From JAHRAW01 sp965203265 (GTDB taxonomy: Bacteria; Pseudomonadota; Gammaproteobacteria; Arenicellales; Poriferihabitantaceae), in assembly GCA_965203265.1 (NCBI GenBank), contig CBDBBV010000002.1, positions 186,001 through 250,000 on the forward strand: a DNA stretch of 64,000 nt, in the 5' to 3' direction. A model generated the notes under the pieces. That model searched no databases, was not told where the DNA came from, and saw only the letters and a program-made list of their open reading frames with translations. Numbering within the stretch: position 1 is the stretch's first letter; the number at the start of each line of letters is the position of its first letter. Shown piece after piece: positions 7,260-15,750 of the stretch. Position numbers and translations under genes: made by a program.

Positions 7260-8273
7260 ATGGAAGAGATAGCGGAAAACGAGAACACCGCCACCGCCGA
7301 GCCGGCGCCCGATCCCACGCCCGCGCCCACGCGCTACGGATTTTTGCTGGTGCCGGAGTATTCCATGATGGCTTTCGTCGCCGCCGTGGATCAAATCCGC
7401 ATGGCCAACCGGCTAGCGAACCGGCAACTGTACGAATGGGTCGTATTGAGCGAAGACGGCGAGCCGGTGCACGCCAGCAACGACCTATCGGTGTCGGCGC
7501 TGGCCATGCACGCCAGCGAGGCGCTGGATGTGGTATTCGTCTGCGGCGGCACCAACATCGAGGCGCAGGCGAGCAAGCCGATAAACGCCTGGCTGCGGGC
7601 GCAATCGCGCCGACGGGTGGCCGTGGGGGCGATCTGCACCGGCACCTACCTACTGGCTCAGGCCGGGCTGCTCAACGGCTATCGATGCACCATCCACTGG
7701 GAAAACATGATCGCCCTGCGCGAGCGTTTCCCCGAGCTGGTGATCAGCCCCGACCTGTTCGAACTCGACCGCGACCGATACACCTGCGCCGGCGGCAGCG
7801 CCGCCATGGACATGATGGTGCGCCTCATCGCGCGGCAGCACGGCTGGGATTTGGCCAACGATGTGGCCGAGGAATTCATGCTGGAGCGGGTGCGCGGGCG
7901 CAACGATCGCCAGCGCCTGCCTCTGCGCCTGCAGCTCGGCACCAGCCAGCCGAAACTGTCCGAGGCGGCGGCCTACATGGAGGCCAACCTCGAGGAAGTG
8001 ATCAGTTTGAACGAAATCGCCGATCACGTGCGCCTGTCGAGACGCCAGCTCGAGCGCCTCTTCCAGAAATATCTCCACTGCGCGCCGACCAAATACTACA
8101 TGGGTCTGCGCCTGCGCCGCGCCCGCCAGTTATTGGTGCAAACCAGTTTGCCCATCGTCGATATCGCCTTCTCCAGCGGATTCACCTCCACCCCCCACTT
8201 CAGCAAATGCTACCGCGAGCATTTCGGCGCCTCCCCCAAGGACGACCGCCGCGCCAACCGCACGCCCCTGTGA
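7260..8273 (+). CDS. GlxA/GbdR-type AraC-family transcriptional regulator
   Basis: The 337-residue protein has a DJ-1/PfpI-like sensor domain in its first half (YGFLLVPEYSMMAFVAAVDQ, VGAICTGTYLLAQAG, CTIHWENM) and an AraC-type DNA-binding domain at the end (ISLNEIADHVRLSRRQLERL, then IVDIAFSSGFTSTPHFSKCY). This architecture is that of GlxA and GbdR/CdhR, which in pseudomonads control glycine betaine and carnitine breakdown. Being divergent from the MttB-family gene supports control of betaine demethylation. I prefer ATG 7260. A TTG at 7224 would add 12 residues and has AAGG upstream, but it overlaps the predicted -35 element. Confidence 0.88.
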   Translation: MEEIAENENTATAEPAPDPTPAPTRYGFLLVPEYSMMAFVAAVDQIRMANRLANRQLYEWVVLSEDGEPVHASNDLSVSALAMHASEALDVVFVCGGTNIEAQASKPINAWLRAQSRRRVAVGAICTGTYLLAQAGLLNGYRCTIHWENMIALRERFPELVISPDLFELDRDRYTCAGGSAAMDMMVRLIARQHGWDLANDVAEEFMLERVRGRNDRQRLPLRLQLGTSQPKLSEAAAYMEANLEEVISLNEIADHVRLSRRQLERLFQKYLHCAPTKYYMGLRLRRARQLLVQTSLPIVDIAFSSGFTSTPHFSKCYREHFGASPKDDRRANRTPL

Positions 8274-8369
8274 TCCGTGAGTCGAGTAGCCGAAATGCCG
8301 CCGAGCGCGCCGGAATTCCGCGAAATTCGCCGAATTCGCAATCGGAAGGCAGTAACACCGCGAAAAGTC

Positions 8370-8397
8370 TTGCCAAGCGGCGCGAATGGGCTATAAT
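8370..8397 (+). promoter_or_regulatory. Strong sigma70 promoter for surface protein 1
   Basis: TTGCCA (8370-8375) and a consensus TATAAT (8392-8397) are 16 bases apart. The transcript would start near 8404, which puts the ATG at 8472 on the message as the first start codon. Confidence 0.75.
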
Positions 8398-8471
8398 CCG
8401 CCCCCGTCAATTCGGATTCATTGGCAAATCGCCTAACCGTTCAACCGCAACCAACCTCGGAGAATACGATT

Positions 8472-8576
8472 ATGAATACCCGTAGATTGAACACCCGGTC
8501 CGCCCAACCCGCCCCCGCCGTCGGCGTGGATGTGAACATAACCCCCCCCCCCCCCCCCCCTTACACGAGGGACTGA
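8472..8576 (+). other. Leader ORF (34 codons) that reads through the C tract, out of frame with surface protein 1
   Basis: ATG 8472 has CGGAG nine bases upstream and encodes MNTRRLNTRS, closely matching the start of surface protein 3 (MNTRRPTPAW). With 19 C the frame continues past the tract and stops at TGA 8574, 16 bases before ATG 8593. With 18 or 21 C it would join the main frame; with 20 C it would end at TGA 8594, overlapping ATG 8593. I infer that this is the ancestral or alternative start of the gene below. Confidence 0.6.
8542..8560 (+). repeat. Homopolymer of 19 C, candidate phase-variation tract
   Basis: Nineteen consecutive C lie between the upstream start (8472) and the main start (8593) of a giant surface protein gene. 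Tracts of this length slip during replication, and in pathogens such as Neisseria and Campylobacter they switch surface genes. Nothing similar occurs elsewhere in the window. The exact count may be affected by sequencing or assembly error. Confidence 0.8.
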
Positions 8577-8592
8577 CCCCACGGGAGGCGCG

Positions 8593-11500
8593 ATGAACGC
8601 CGCCTCCCCCTCCCGCCGGAAGGTTTTCCGCCCAATCTTCGCACGCAACCGTCTCGCCCTTCTCCCCGCATTCGCGTTGTTGCTTGGTGCGCTCAACCCA
8701 TTCGCCGCCGCGCCGGCCGCCGCCGCCACGCTGGTGAGCAACATCGGGCAATCGATTGCTACTGGGACTAGCTTCCGAACAGTACGCGATTCGTACGCTC
8801 AGGGGTTCACCACCGGAAGCTTTGCTCAGGGCTACATACTCTCCGGCATTGATGTGCGGATACGGAACGCGGGTACAAGTGGCGTTGAGCATTTGCTTGC
8901 TCGTTTCAAGGCGGAGCTGTGGTCATCGACTAGCGCCGGCGCGCCGAATGCAAAACTGGTCAGCCTGAAGCCGCCGACGAGTAGTTCGCCTGGCCAAGTC
9001 CTGGCCGCCTGGACGGCGCCAACGGGCACTCGGCTCGCAGCGGACACCTCGTACCATCTGGTGCTGTACAACGGCTCTTTGGACAACAATCTGTTGCTGC
9101 CGACTTCGGCCGCCGAGGACTCCGGAGGCGCGGCAGGCTGGAGCATCGCCAACAATCCATTTGAAATCAATTCGGTCACGTTGGCTAGCGGAACTTGGAC
9201 AGCTCAGCCCACGTCGCCGCTTATGATTCGCGTCAACGGCTCGCAGGTCGGGGCGGTAACGCCTCCGGCCGCGCCCACCGCCGTGGCCGCCGCTGCGACC
9301 GGCTTCGACGCCCTGACTCTGACTTGGACGGCGCCGACCGGCACGGTAACGGACTACGATGTGCACTACACGTCCTCGACTACGGTCGCCAATGACGCCG
9401 CCGCGGGCACGGATGAGGCGGCGGGCTGGGTGGCCGTTTCCCGCGCCGCCGGCGACACTTCGGTCTCGCAGACGATATCCGGACTGAGCGGCGGTGCAGT
9501 TCGCCGGATTCGGGTGCGGGCGGCGAATGCCGGCTTCGGCGGCGGATGGGCGTTCGCGTTGGGTGCGCCAACGAGCAAACCCGCCGGCACCGTCTGGACC
9601 GCGACCTTGAACGTGCAGGATTTAACCGATTCCACTGATAATGGTTGCAACAATTCGATAGCTCAGGGAGCCCCAGCGGCGGAGCGCTGTTCGGCTTCCA
9701 CGACGCTGTCGGAAGACGAGTTTACCGTCGGCGGCGCGACTTACCGGATAACCAGCACTGCAGTCTCTCCCACTGGTTATTTCCAGACGAGATTGAGCGC
9801 AAACCCGAACGCCGCGCTTCAAGCCCTCAACTTCTGTGTCGGCTCGACCGCCGTCACCAAGGTTACGAGCAATGACTTGCAAAAGAGCGGATCCGGCCTC
9901 TCCTGGTCGCCCGGCGATCAGGTGCAGCTGAGCATCGGCAGCACTTGCCCGACAGCCACGGCCTCGACCACCCCGGTAGCCGTGGCGCTGTCGGCCTCGC
10001 CGAATCTGGTGGCGGAGGGGGGTGCGACCACGGTTACCGTCTCGCTCGACAAGGCGGCGCTCGCCAAATATCGGGTGTATCTGACGGAGAGTGGCGCCTC
10101 TACCGCATCCGCGCAACCGGCGACGCGCGACTACCAGTTCGCGGGAGATGCCAACTACATCGACATCGAGCAGGGAGCAAAGACCGGCACGATCACCCTG
10201 TCGGCCCTGTCCGATGGGCGCGTCGAGTCGGAAGAAACCATCGTCATCGACATCGACGACGTTGTTCTCCACTCCACCATCTCAACCACGCCAACCGAAG
10301 TTTCGACCATCGTCACCAAGATCGGCACCGTGGTTCGCATTTCCGAGGTGGCTCCAGTCGAGGTAACGCTGACGGCCACGCCGAATCCGGTGGCGGAGGG
10401 TTCGTCGGTAACGGTTACGGCGACGTTGTCTTCGGCGCTGGCAACCGACGTCTCCATTCCGGCGACGGTAACGGCGGGCACGGCGGAGCCCGAGGATTAC
10501 ACCACGGCGCTCACCAGTTTCGACATCTTCACCGGCAACACCTCCGCCCAATCCACCATCAACACCAATCAGGACGTGGATGCCGATGACGAGACCATCA
10601 TCGTGGCGTTGGGCTCGCCGTTGCCTGCAGGCTTGGCGGCGGGCAATTCCGGCTCGGTGACGATAAACATCAACGACGACGACACCCCGCCGTCCACCGA
10701 TGCCGGCCTGCGCGCGCTGGCGGTGAGTGGCGCAACCAGCGCCGCCGGCACCTATACGCCGCAGACCTTCGCCCCGACCTTCTCCGGCAACACCCTCGCA
10801 TACCGCGCCGAAGTGCCCAACGACCTGACTCACATCACGGTAACGCCAACGGTGTCCGACAGCGGCAGGGCAACCATCGAGGCGGGCCTGAGCAACAGCC
10901 TGCAGTCGGTCGTCGACGGCACTGCAAGTGCCGCCATCGCCCTCGCCGAGGGCGAAAACCGCATCAATGTAAAGGTAACGGCCGAGGACACGATTACCAT
11001 TCGCACCTACACGGTAACGGTAATGCGGATGAAGGCGCCGAGTGCGCTGGAATTGTCGGCGAATCCGCAGGAAATTCCGCAGGGCCGGATGTCAACCATA
11101 ACGGCGACACTGGACGCCCCGGCGCTGAGTAGCGGTGCCACGGTAACCTTCACCTTCAACGGCGATGCGGTTCGCGGCAGTGGCGCCGATGCCGACTACG
11201 ATGTGGATACCGATACCATCACAATCAAAGGTAGCCAACTCAGCGGCGAATTCACAATCACGGCGTCGCCGAACGCCCGAGTCGATCGCTCCATCATCCT
11301 CACGGCAAGCGTTACCACCGGCTCCCTGTCGTTTTCCACTACGCAGGAACTCGAAATCACCTTCACGGCGGCGCGGATGGAGCGCTTGCACGAGGCGGTT
11401 CTCCCCGAAGTGGCGCGCGCCGTGGCCGGTCGGGTAACCGGCGCGATTTCGGCGCGGGTAGGGCAAGCGCTGAATGGGGGCGGCACCACCGCCTCGGCCA

Positions 11501-12753
11501 GTCTCGGCGGCCAGAGTTCCCTCGCGGGCGTCTTGAAAACCCATGCTCCAGGCTTGGTCAACGACAACCGCCCCCTGCGCGACCTGCTGAGCGGTAGCCG
11601 ATTCGTCCTGCCACTGAGCGGTGACGGCGGGGGCGGGAGCGGTCTGCGCTCGGCCTCCCTGTGGGGTAGCGGCGAATACCGCAACCTGTCCGGCGAGGAC
11701 GGCGACCTCGAGTTCGACGGTAGTTTGTACGGCGCGCAACTCGGCGTGGACGCCAAAGTGCGCGACAACTTGTTGGTCGGCATGGCGTTGTCGTGGAGCG
11801 ATGGCGAGTTTGAATACGAAAGCGGAAGCGATGGCGCGAGCAGCATGGGCGATTACGAGGTGGATGTGATTTCCCTGCATCCCTATCTCAGCGGCCACAT
11901 CGAGCAGTTCGACTGGTGGGCCACCTTCGGCTACGGCAGCGGCGAGGTGGTGGTAACTCCGGATAGCGACCAAGCCACCTCCAACGATCTGAGCATGGCC
12001 ACGCTGGGCGTCGGCGGCAGTGGCGTGCTGTGGTCGCGCAACGATACCCGCGTGCATCTCAAGGGCGAATTCACGCGCACGCAGATGGATGTGGACAGGA
12101 GCGCCGAAGTCGATTCGCTGTCGGTAAAAACCGACCTCGCGCGCATCGCGCTGGCGGCCAGCCGCACGCGCAGTTTAGCGGGCGGCGGGCAGATGTCGCC
12201 GTCCCTATCCCTCGGCGTGCGCCAAGACGGCGGAGACGGCAATACCGGCAGCGGCGCGGAAATCGGCGGCAGTGTGCGATACGACAATGCGGAAAGCGGC
12301 GTGAGCGCGTCCGTTTCGGCGCACGGCTTGTTTGGCCGAAGCGACTATGAGGAATGGGGCGTACAAGGCATGGTGCGCTTGTCGCCCGGTGCCGATGGTC
12401 AGGGTTTGTCCTTCGTAATGAGCCCCGGCTATGGCAACGGCGGAACTGGCGTGGGCGATGGCGGCCGAATCTGGTCGACCGGCCTGCGCGGGGACGCCAT
12501 TCCCACTGCCCACGACCCCAACGGACGACTGGAAATGAGATTGGGCTACGGCCTGTCCACCCCCGGCGGGCGAGACGGCCTGCTAACCCCGTGGAGCGGT
12601 TTGACCCTGCAAGACAACGGCAAACAGTATCGCTTGGGGTTGGATTGGGCCTCCAATGGCCAATTCACCCTACGCCTGCACGGAGAACGCCGCGAAAATG
12701 AAAATGCGGACGCCGATCACGCGGTTGTATTGAAGGGAGAGGCGCGTTTCTGA
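8593..12753 (+). CDS. Surface protein 1: giant autotransporter-like adhesin with Calx-beta, FN3 and cadherin-like domains
   Basis: From ATG 8593 (GGGAGG just upstream) the product is 1386 residues. A Sec signal peptide spans about 1-45 (basic start, hydrophobic core, AAAPAAAA). Then, by eye: a choice-of-anchor-like domain (46-220), a fibronectin type III domain (226-330), a module with paired cysteines (335-455), a Calx-beta-like domain (460-580), a second Calx-beta (586-695, ending NINDDD), a cadherin-like sandwich (703-812), a further Calx-like segment (815-920), and a C-terminal beta barrel of about 370 residues ending in phenylalanine (KGEARF), as outer membrane proteins do. The barrel is about three-quarters identical to that of surface protein 2. 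The true start may be at 8472 depending on the C tract. The likely role is adhesion or shielding at the cell surface; no enzyme motif is seen. Confidence 0.85.
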   Translation: MNAASPSRRKVFRPIFARNRLALLPAFALLLGALNPFAAAPAAAATLVSNIGQSIATGTSFRTVRDSYAQGFTTGSFAQGYILSGIDVRIRNAGTSGVEHLLARFKAELWSSTSAGAPNAKLVSLKPPTSSSPGQVLAAWTAPTGTRLAADTSYHLVLYNGSLDNNLLLPTSAAEDSGGAAGWSIANNPFEINSVTLASGTWTAQPTSPLMIRVNGSQVGAVTPPAAPTAVAAAATGFDALTLTWTAPTGTVTDYDVHYTSSTTVANDAAAGTDEAAGWVAVSRAAGDTSVSQTISGLSGGAVRRIRVRAANAGFGGGWAFALGAPTSKPAGTVWTATLNVQDLTDSTDNGCNNSIAQGAPAAERCSASTTLSEDEFTVGGATYRITSTAVSPTGYFQTRLSANPNAALQALNFCVGSTAVTKVTSNDLQKSGSGLSWSPGDQVQLSIGSTCPTATASTTPVAVALSASPNLVAEGGATTVTVSLDKAALAKYRVYLTESGASTASAQPATRDYQFAGDANYIDIEQGAKTGTITLSALSDGRVESEETIVIDIDDVVLHSTISTTPTEVSTIVTKIGTVVRISEVAPVEVTLTATPNPVAEGSSVTVTATLSSALATDVSIPATVTAGTAEPEDYTTALTSFDIFTGNTSAQSTINTNQDVDADDETIIVALGSPLPAGLAAGNSGSVTININDDDTPPSTDAGLRALAVSGATSAAGTYTPQTFAPTFSGNTLAYRAEVPNDLTHITVTPTVSDSGRATIEAGLSNSLQSVVDGTASAAIALAEGENRINVKVTAEDTITIRTYTVTVMRMKAPSALELSANPQEIPQGRMSTITATLDAPALSSGATVTFTFNGDAVRGSGADADYDVDTDTITIKGSQLSGEFTITASPNARVDRSIILTASVTTGSLSFSTTQELEITFTAARMERLHEAVLPEVARAVAGRVTGAISARVGQALNGGGTTASASLGGQSSLAGVLKTHAPGLVNDNRPLRDLLSGSRFVLPLSGDGGGGSGLRSASLWGSGEYRNLSGEDGDLEFDGSLYGAQLGVDAKVRDNLLVGMALSWSDGEFEYESGSDGASSMGDYEVDVISLHPYLSGHIEQFDWWATFGYGSGEVVVTPDSDQATSNDLSMATLGVGGSGVLWSRNDTRVHLKGEFTRTQMDVDRSAEVDSLSVKTDLARIALAASRTRSLAGGGQMSPSLSLGVRQDGGDGNTGSGAEIGGSVRYDNAESGVSASVSAHGLFGRSDYEEWGVQGMVRLSPGADGQGLSFVMSPGYGNGGTGVGDGGRIWSTGLRGDAIPTAHDPNGRLEMRLGYGLSTPGGRDGLLTPWSGLTLQDNGKQYRLGLDWASNGQFTLRLHGERRENENADADHAVVLKGEARF

Positions 12754-12829
12754 CCGTTACAGGCTACGGGCGGCGGGCGACGGGCGACTTAGCGGCGCCC
12801 GCCAGCCAAGTTCCGCACCGGTTGCCCAA

Positions 12830-12868
12830 GGCGGTGGCGATTTCCTCAAGGCGCCACCGCCCTTTTTT
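12830..12868 (+). terminator. Intrinsic terminator after surface protein 1
   Basis: GGCGGTGGCG (12830-12839) pairs perfectly with CGCCACCGCC (12852-12861) around a 12-base loop, followed by C and six T (12863-12868). It separates the surface gene from msbA. Confidence 0.85.
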
Positions 12869-12964
12869 CCCTGCCCGATTCCGATGGATTGCCACCGCCC
12901 CCGCCACTGAAGCAGTTCGGGGAATGGGGTAAAATGCCGCTTCCGACCACCCATCCCCGCCTTC

Positions 12965-14737
12965 GTGTTGCCGTCGCCCGCTCTCGCCGACGAAATTCGC
13001 CTATACAGTCGTCTTCTCAGCCACGTACTCCCCTACAAATGGGTGTTTGCGGCGGCGCTCGTGGGTATGGTGTTGGTGGCCGCCGGGGACGCCGCCATCG
13101 TCGCCATGCTCAAGCCGATCATCGACAAGGGGTTTGTCGAGCGGGAGGCCGGATTCATTCGCTGGGTGCCGGTGTTCCTGCTGGCGTTGGGGTTGGCGCG
13201 CGCCGTCGGCACCTTCATTGACGGGTATTGCATGAGCTGGGTTTCCCGCCGGGTGATTCAGGATTTGCGCCAGTTGATGTTCGAGCGCCTGTTGCGCGCG
13301 CCGACCGCATACTACGATCGGAATTCCAGCGCGATGCTGAGCTCCCGCCTGATCTACGATGTGGAGCAGGTCGCCCACGCCAGCAGCACCGCCTTTCGGG
13401 TGTTGTTCCGCGATGCCTTCAAGGCGATTTTCCTGTTGCTGTGGATGTTCTACATGAGCTGGCAGTTGTCGTTGCTGTTCATCGTCATCCTGCCGTTGGC
13501 GTTCCTCATATTCAAGGTTTCCAGCCGCCGTTTCCGCGCCATCAGCCTGCGCGTGCAGGAAAGCGTCGGCGGCATCATGCACATCGCCAAGGAAGCCCTG
13601 CAGGGCCAACGGGTGGTCAAGATATTCGGCGCCTACGAGCACCAGCGCCGGCTCTTCTTCAAGGCCAACAACCACAACCGGCAGCAGTCGATGAAGGGGG
13701 TCGCCATCCTCTCGGCGAGCGTGCCGTTGACCGTGCTGCTGTCCGGCGCCGGCGTCGCCGGAGTGATCTGGGTGGCGCTGCATCAGGACATCACGCCCGG
13801 CGTGTTTTCCTCCTATCTGGCGGCCATGGTCATGCTGACCAAGCCCATCCGAAGTCTCGCCAAGACCAACCTGGTGATTCAAACCGGGCTGGCCGGAGCG
13901 CAGTCCATATTCCGCACCATCGATCTCGAACAGGAGCGCGACGACGGCGACATCGAACTGACCGAGGTGGCCGGCAATGTGCGTTTCCATAATGTGTCGT
14001 TCCAGTATCAGCAAAGCGGCAAACCGGCACTTCACGAGGTTTCCATCGACATCGCCGCCGGTAGCACGGTGGCGCTGGTGGGTGCCTCCGGCAGCGGCAA
14101 GTCCACCATCGCCTCGCTGCTGCTGCGCTTCTACGCGCCCACCGCCGGGCATATCAGTGTGGACGGGACTCCGCTGGAGTCGCTCACGCTGAAATCCCTG
14201 CGCGCCAACACCGTCATCGTTACTCAGGAGATCGTCCTTTTCGACGACACCATCCGCAACAACATCGCCTACGGCGCAAGCGGCAAAATCGATCAGCGAA
14301 AATTGCTCGAAGCCGCCGCCGCCGCCAATGTTACGGAGTTCGTCGACACCATGCCGGCCGGCCTCGACACCGTGGTGGGCGAGCAGGGGGTGCGGCTGTC
14401 CGGCGGCCAGCGCCAACGCATCGCCATCGCCCGCGCGCTGTACAAGGATGCGCCGCTATTGATCATGGACGAGGCCACCTCGTCGCTGGATTCCCATTCC
14501 GAACAACACATTCAGGCGGCCATCACCCGGCTGGTGGAAAATCGCACCTCGCTGGTGATCGCCCACCGCCTGTCCACCATCCGCAACGCCGACCTCATCC
14601 TCGTGCTGGAGCATGGCCGCATAGTCGAGCGAGGCAGCCATGCCGAATTGCTGCGGCGAGAGGGTGCCTACGCCCGCCTGCACGCCGCCCAGTACAGCGA
14701 GCACTCGGCGGCAACGGCGGCGGATGGGTCGCCCTGA
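12965..14737 (+). CDS. msbA: Lipid A export ABC transporter MsbA
   Basis: This 590-residue half-transporter flips core-lipid A across the inner membrane. An N-terminal six-helix exporter domain (about 10-320) is followed by an ATPase domain with Walker A GASGSGKST, signature LSGGQRQRIAIARAL, Walker B LLIMDEATSSLD and the switch histidine in VIAHRLSTI. I use GTG 12965; a TTG follows directly at 12968 and no ATG precedes the conserved part. Its stop overlaps the lpxK start by one base, the order expected for a lipid A export operon (msbA-lpxK-kdsB). Confidence 0.95.
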   Translation: MLPSPALADEIRLYSRLLSHVLPYKWVFAAALVGMVLVAAGDAAIVAMLKPIIDKGFVEREAGFIRWVPVFLLALGLARAVGTFIDGYCMSWVSRRVIQDLRQLMFERLLRAPTAYYDRNSSAMLSSRLIYDVEQVAHASSTAFRVLFRDAFKAIFLLLWMFYMSWQLSLLFIVILPLAFLIFKVSSRRFRAISLRVQESVGGIMHIAKEALQGQRVVKIFGAYEHQRRLFFKANNHNRQQSMKGVAILSASVPLTVLLSGAGVAGVIWVALHQDITPGVFSSYLAAMVMLTKPIRSLAKTNLVIQTGLAGAQSIFRTIDLEQERDDGDIELTEVAGNVRFHNVSFQYQQSGKPALHEVSIDIAAGSTVALVGASGSGKSTIASLLLRFYAPTAGHISVDGTPLESLTLKSLRANTVIVTQEIVLFDDTIRNNIAYGASGKIDQRKLLEAAAAANVTEFVDTMPAGLDTVVGEQGVRLSGGQRQRIAIARALYKDAPLLIMDEATSSLDSHSEQHIQAAITRLVENRTSLVIAHRLSTIRNADLILVLEHGRIVERGSHAELLRREGAYARLHAAQYSEHSAATAADGSP

Positions 14738-15750
14738 TGCGGCGCGCAATCCAGCGCGGCTGGCAGCAACCGGGATGGATCAATCGACTGTTGTACCCGC
14801 TGTCCCTCGGCGTCGCCGCCCTGATGACGGCGCGCCGTCTGGCCTATCGGCTGAACCTGCGCAAGCGCCACCGATTGCCGGTTCCGCTGATTGTGGTCGG
14901 CAATCTCAGCGTCGGCGGCACCGGCAAGACGCCGCTGGTGATGGAATTGGTCGAGCAGCTGAAAAATCGAGGCATGAATCCGGGCGTCATCTCTCGCGGC
15001 TATCGCCCACGCGCCGCCGCCGTAGCTGAGCCGCGGGTGGTACGAGAAGGCGATACCGCCGGGTTGGTCGGCGACGAGCCCCTCCTCATCTTCCGCCGTT
15101 GCCGAGTGCCCGTGGCGGTCGGGGCGGATCGCGTGCGCAGCGCCCGCCTGCTCATCCGCGCCCAGAGTTGCGACATCCTTCTCAGCGATGATGGTTTCCA
15201 GCACCTCGCGTTGCAACGCGACCTCGACATCGTGGTGGTCGACGGCGAACGACGCTTCGGCAACGGCTGGTGTCTCCCCGCCGGGCCGTTGCGCGAGCCG
15301 CTCGGCACATTACGGCACGCCGACATCGTGGTCGTCAACGGCGCCAACCGAGCCGGCGAATTTTCCCTGAGCACGCGCATTGACCGAGCGATACGCATCG
15401 GCGACGGCGAAATTCGGGCGCTGGGGGAATTCGCCGGCGCAAGCGTGCATGCCCTCGCCGCCGTCGGCAACCCGCACCGCTTCCTCGCGCAACTGCGGGC
15501 GCACGGCCTCGAAGTGGTGCCACATCTCTACCCGGATCACCACGCATTCACCCGGGCCGATCTGGCTCGCGTGCTGGCGGCGGGCGATGGCGCGGTGCTG
15601 ATGACCGAAAAGGACGCGGTGAAGTGCGCGCCATTGCCGGGCGCCGATCTATGCTGGATGGTTCCCCTGCGGGTCGAACTCGGCGCCGACCTGATGGCCG
15701 CGGTGTGCGACCGCCTATCGATACCGCCATGCGTCCGTTCCACATCGTAA
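14737..15750 (+). CDS. lpxK: Tetraacyldisaccharide 4'-kinase
   Basis: LpxK phosphorylates the 4' position of the lipid A disaccharide on the inner face of the inner membrane. The 337-residue length is normal. The P-loop is seen in VGNLSVGGTGKTPLVMEL, preceded by a membrane-contacting helix (WINRLLYPLSLGVAAL); ILLSDDGFQHLALQRD and MTEKDAVKC are also characteristic. It starts on the ATG overlapping the msbA stop, and its 3' end overlaps kdsB by 22 bases, so the three genes are one translationally coupled unit. Confidence 0.95.
   Translation: MRRAIQRGWQQPGWINRLLYPLSLGVAALMTARRLAYRLNLRKRHRLPVPLIVVGNLSVGGTGKTPLVMELVEQLKNRGMNPGVISRGYRPRAAAVAEPRVVREGDTAGLVGDEPLLIFRRCRVPVAVGADRVRSARLLIRAQSCDILLSDDGFQHLALQRDLDIVVVDGERRFGNGWCLPAGPLREPLGTLRHADIVVVNGANRAGEFSLSTRIDRAIRIGDGEIRALGEFAGASVHALAAVGNPHRFLAQLRAHGLEVVPHLYPDHHAFTRADLARVLAAGDGAVLMTEKDAVKCAPLPGADLCWMVPLRVELGADLMAAVCDRLSIPPCVRSTS

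Noticed and set aside
8531..8592. Reading the C tract as a simple frameshift pseudogene
   Set aside because: ATG 8593 has its own ribosome binding site and gives a complete signal peptide and an intact 1386-codon frame, so the gene is not dead in the 19-C state.
1301..8592. Cobalamin riboswitch controlling the corrinoid genes
   Set aside because: No B12-box-like sequence or large folded leader was recognised in the intergenic gaps.
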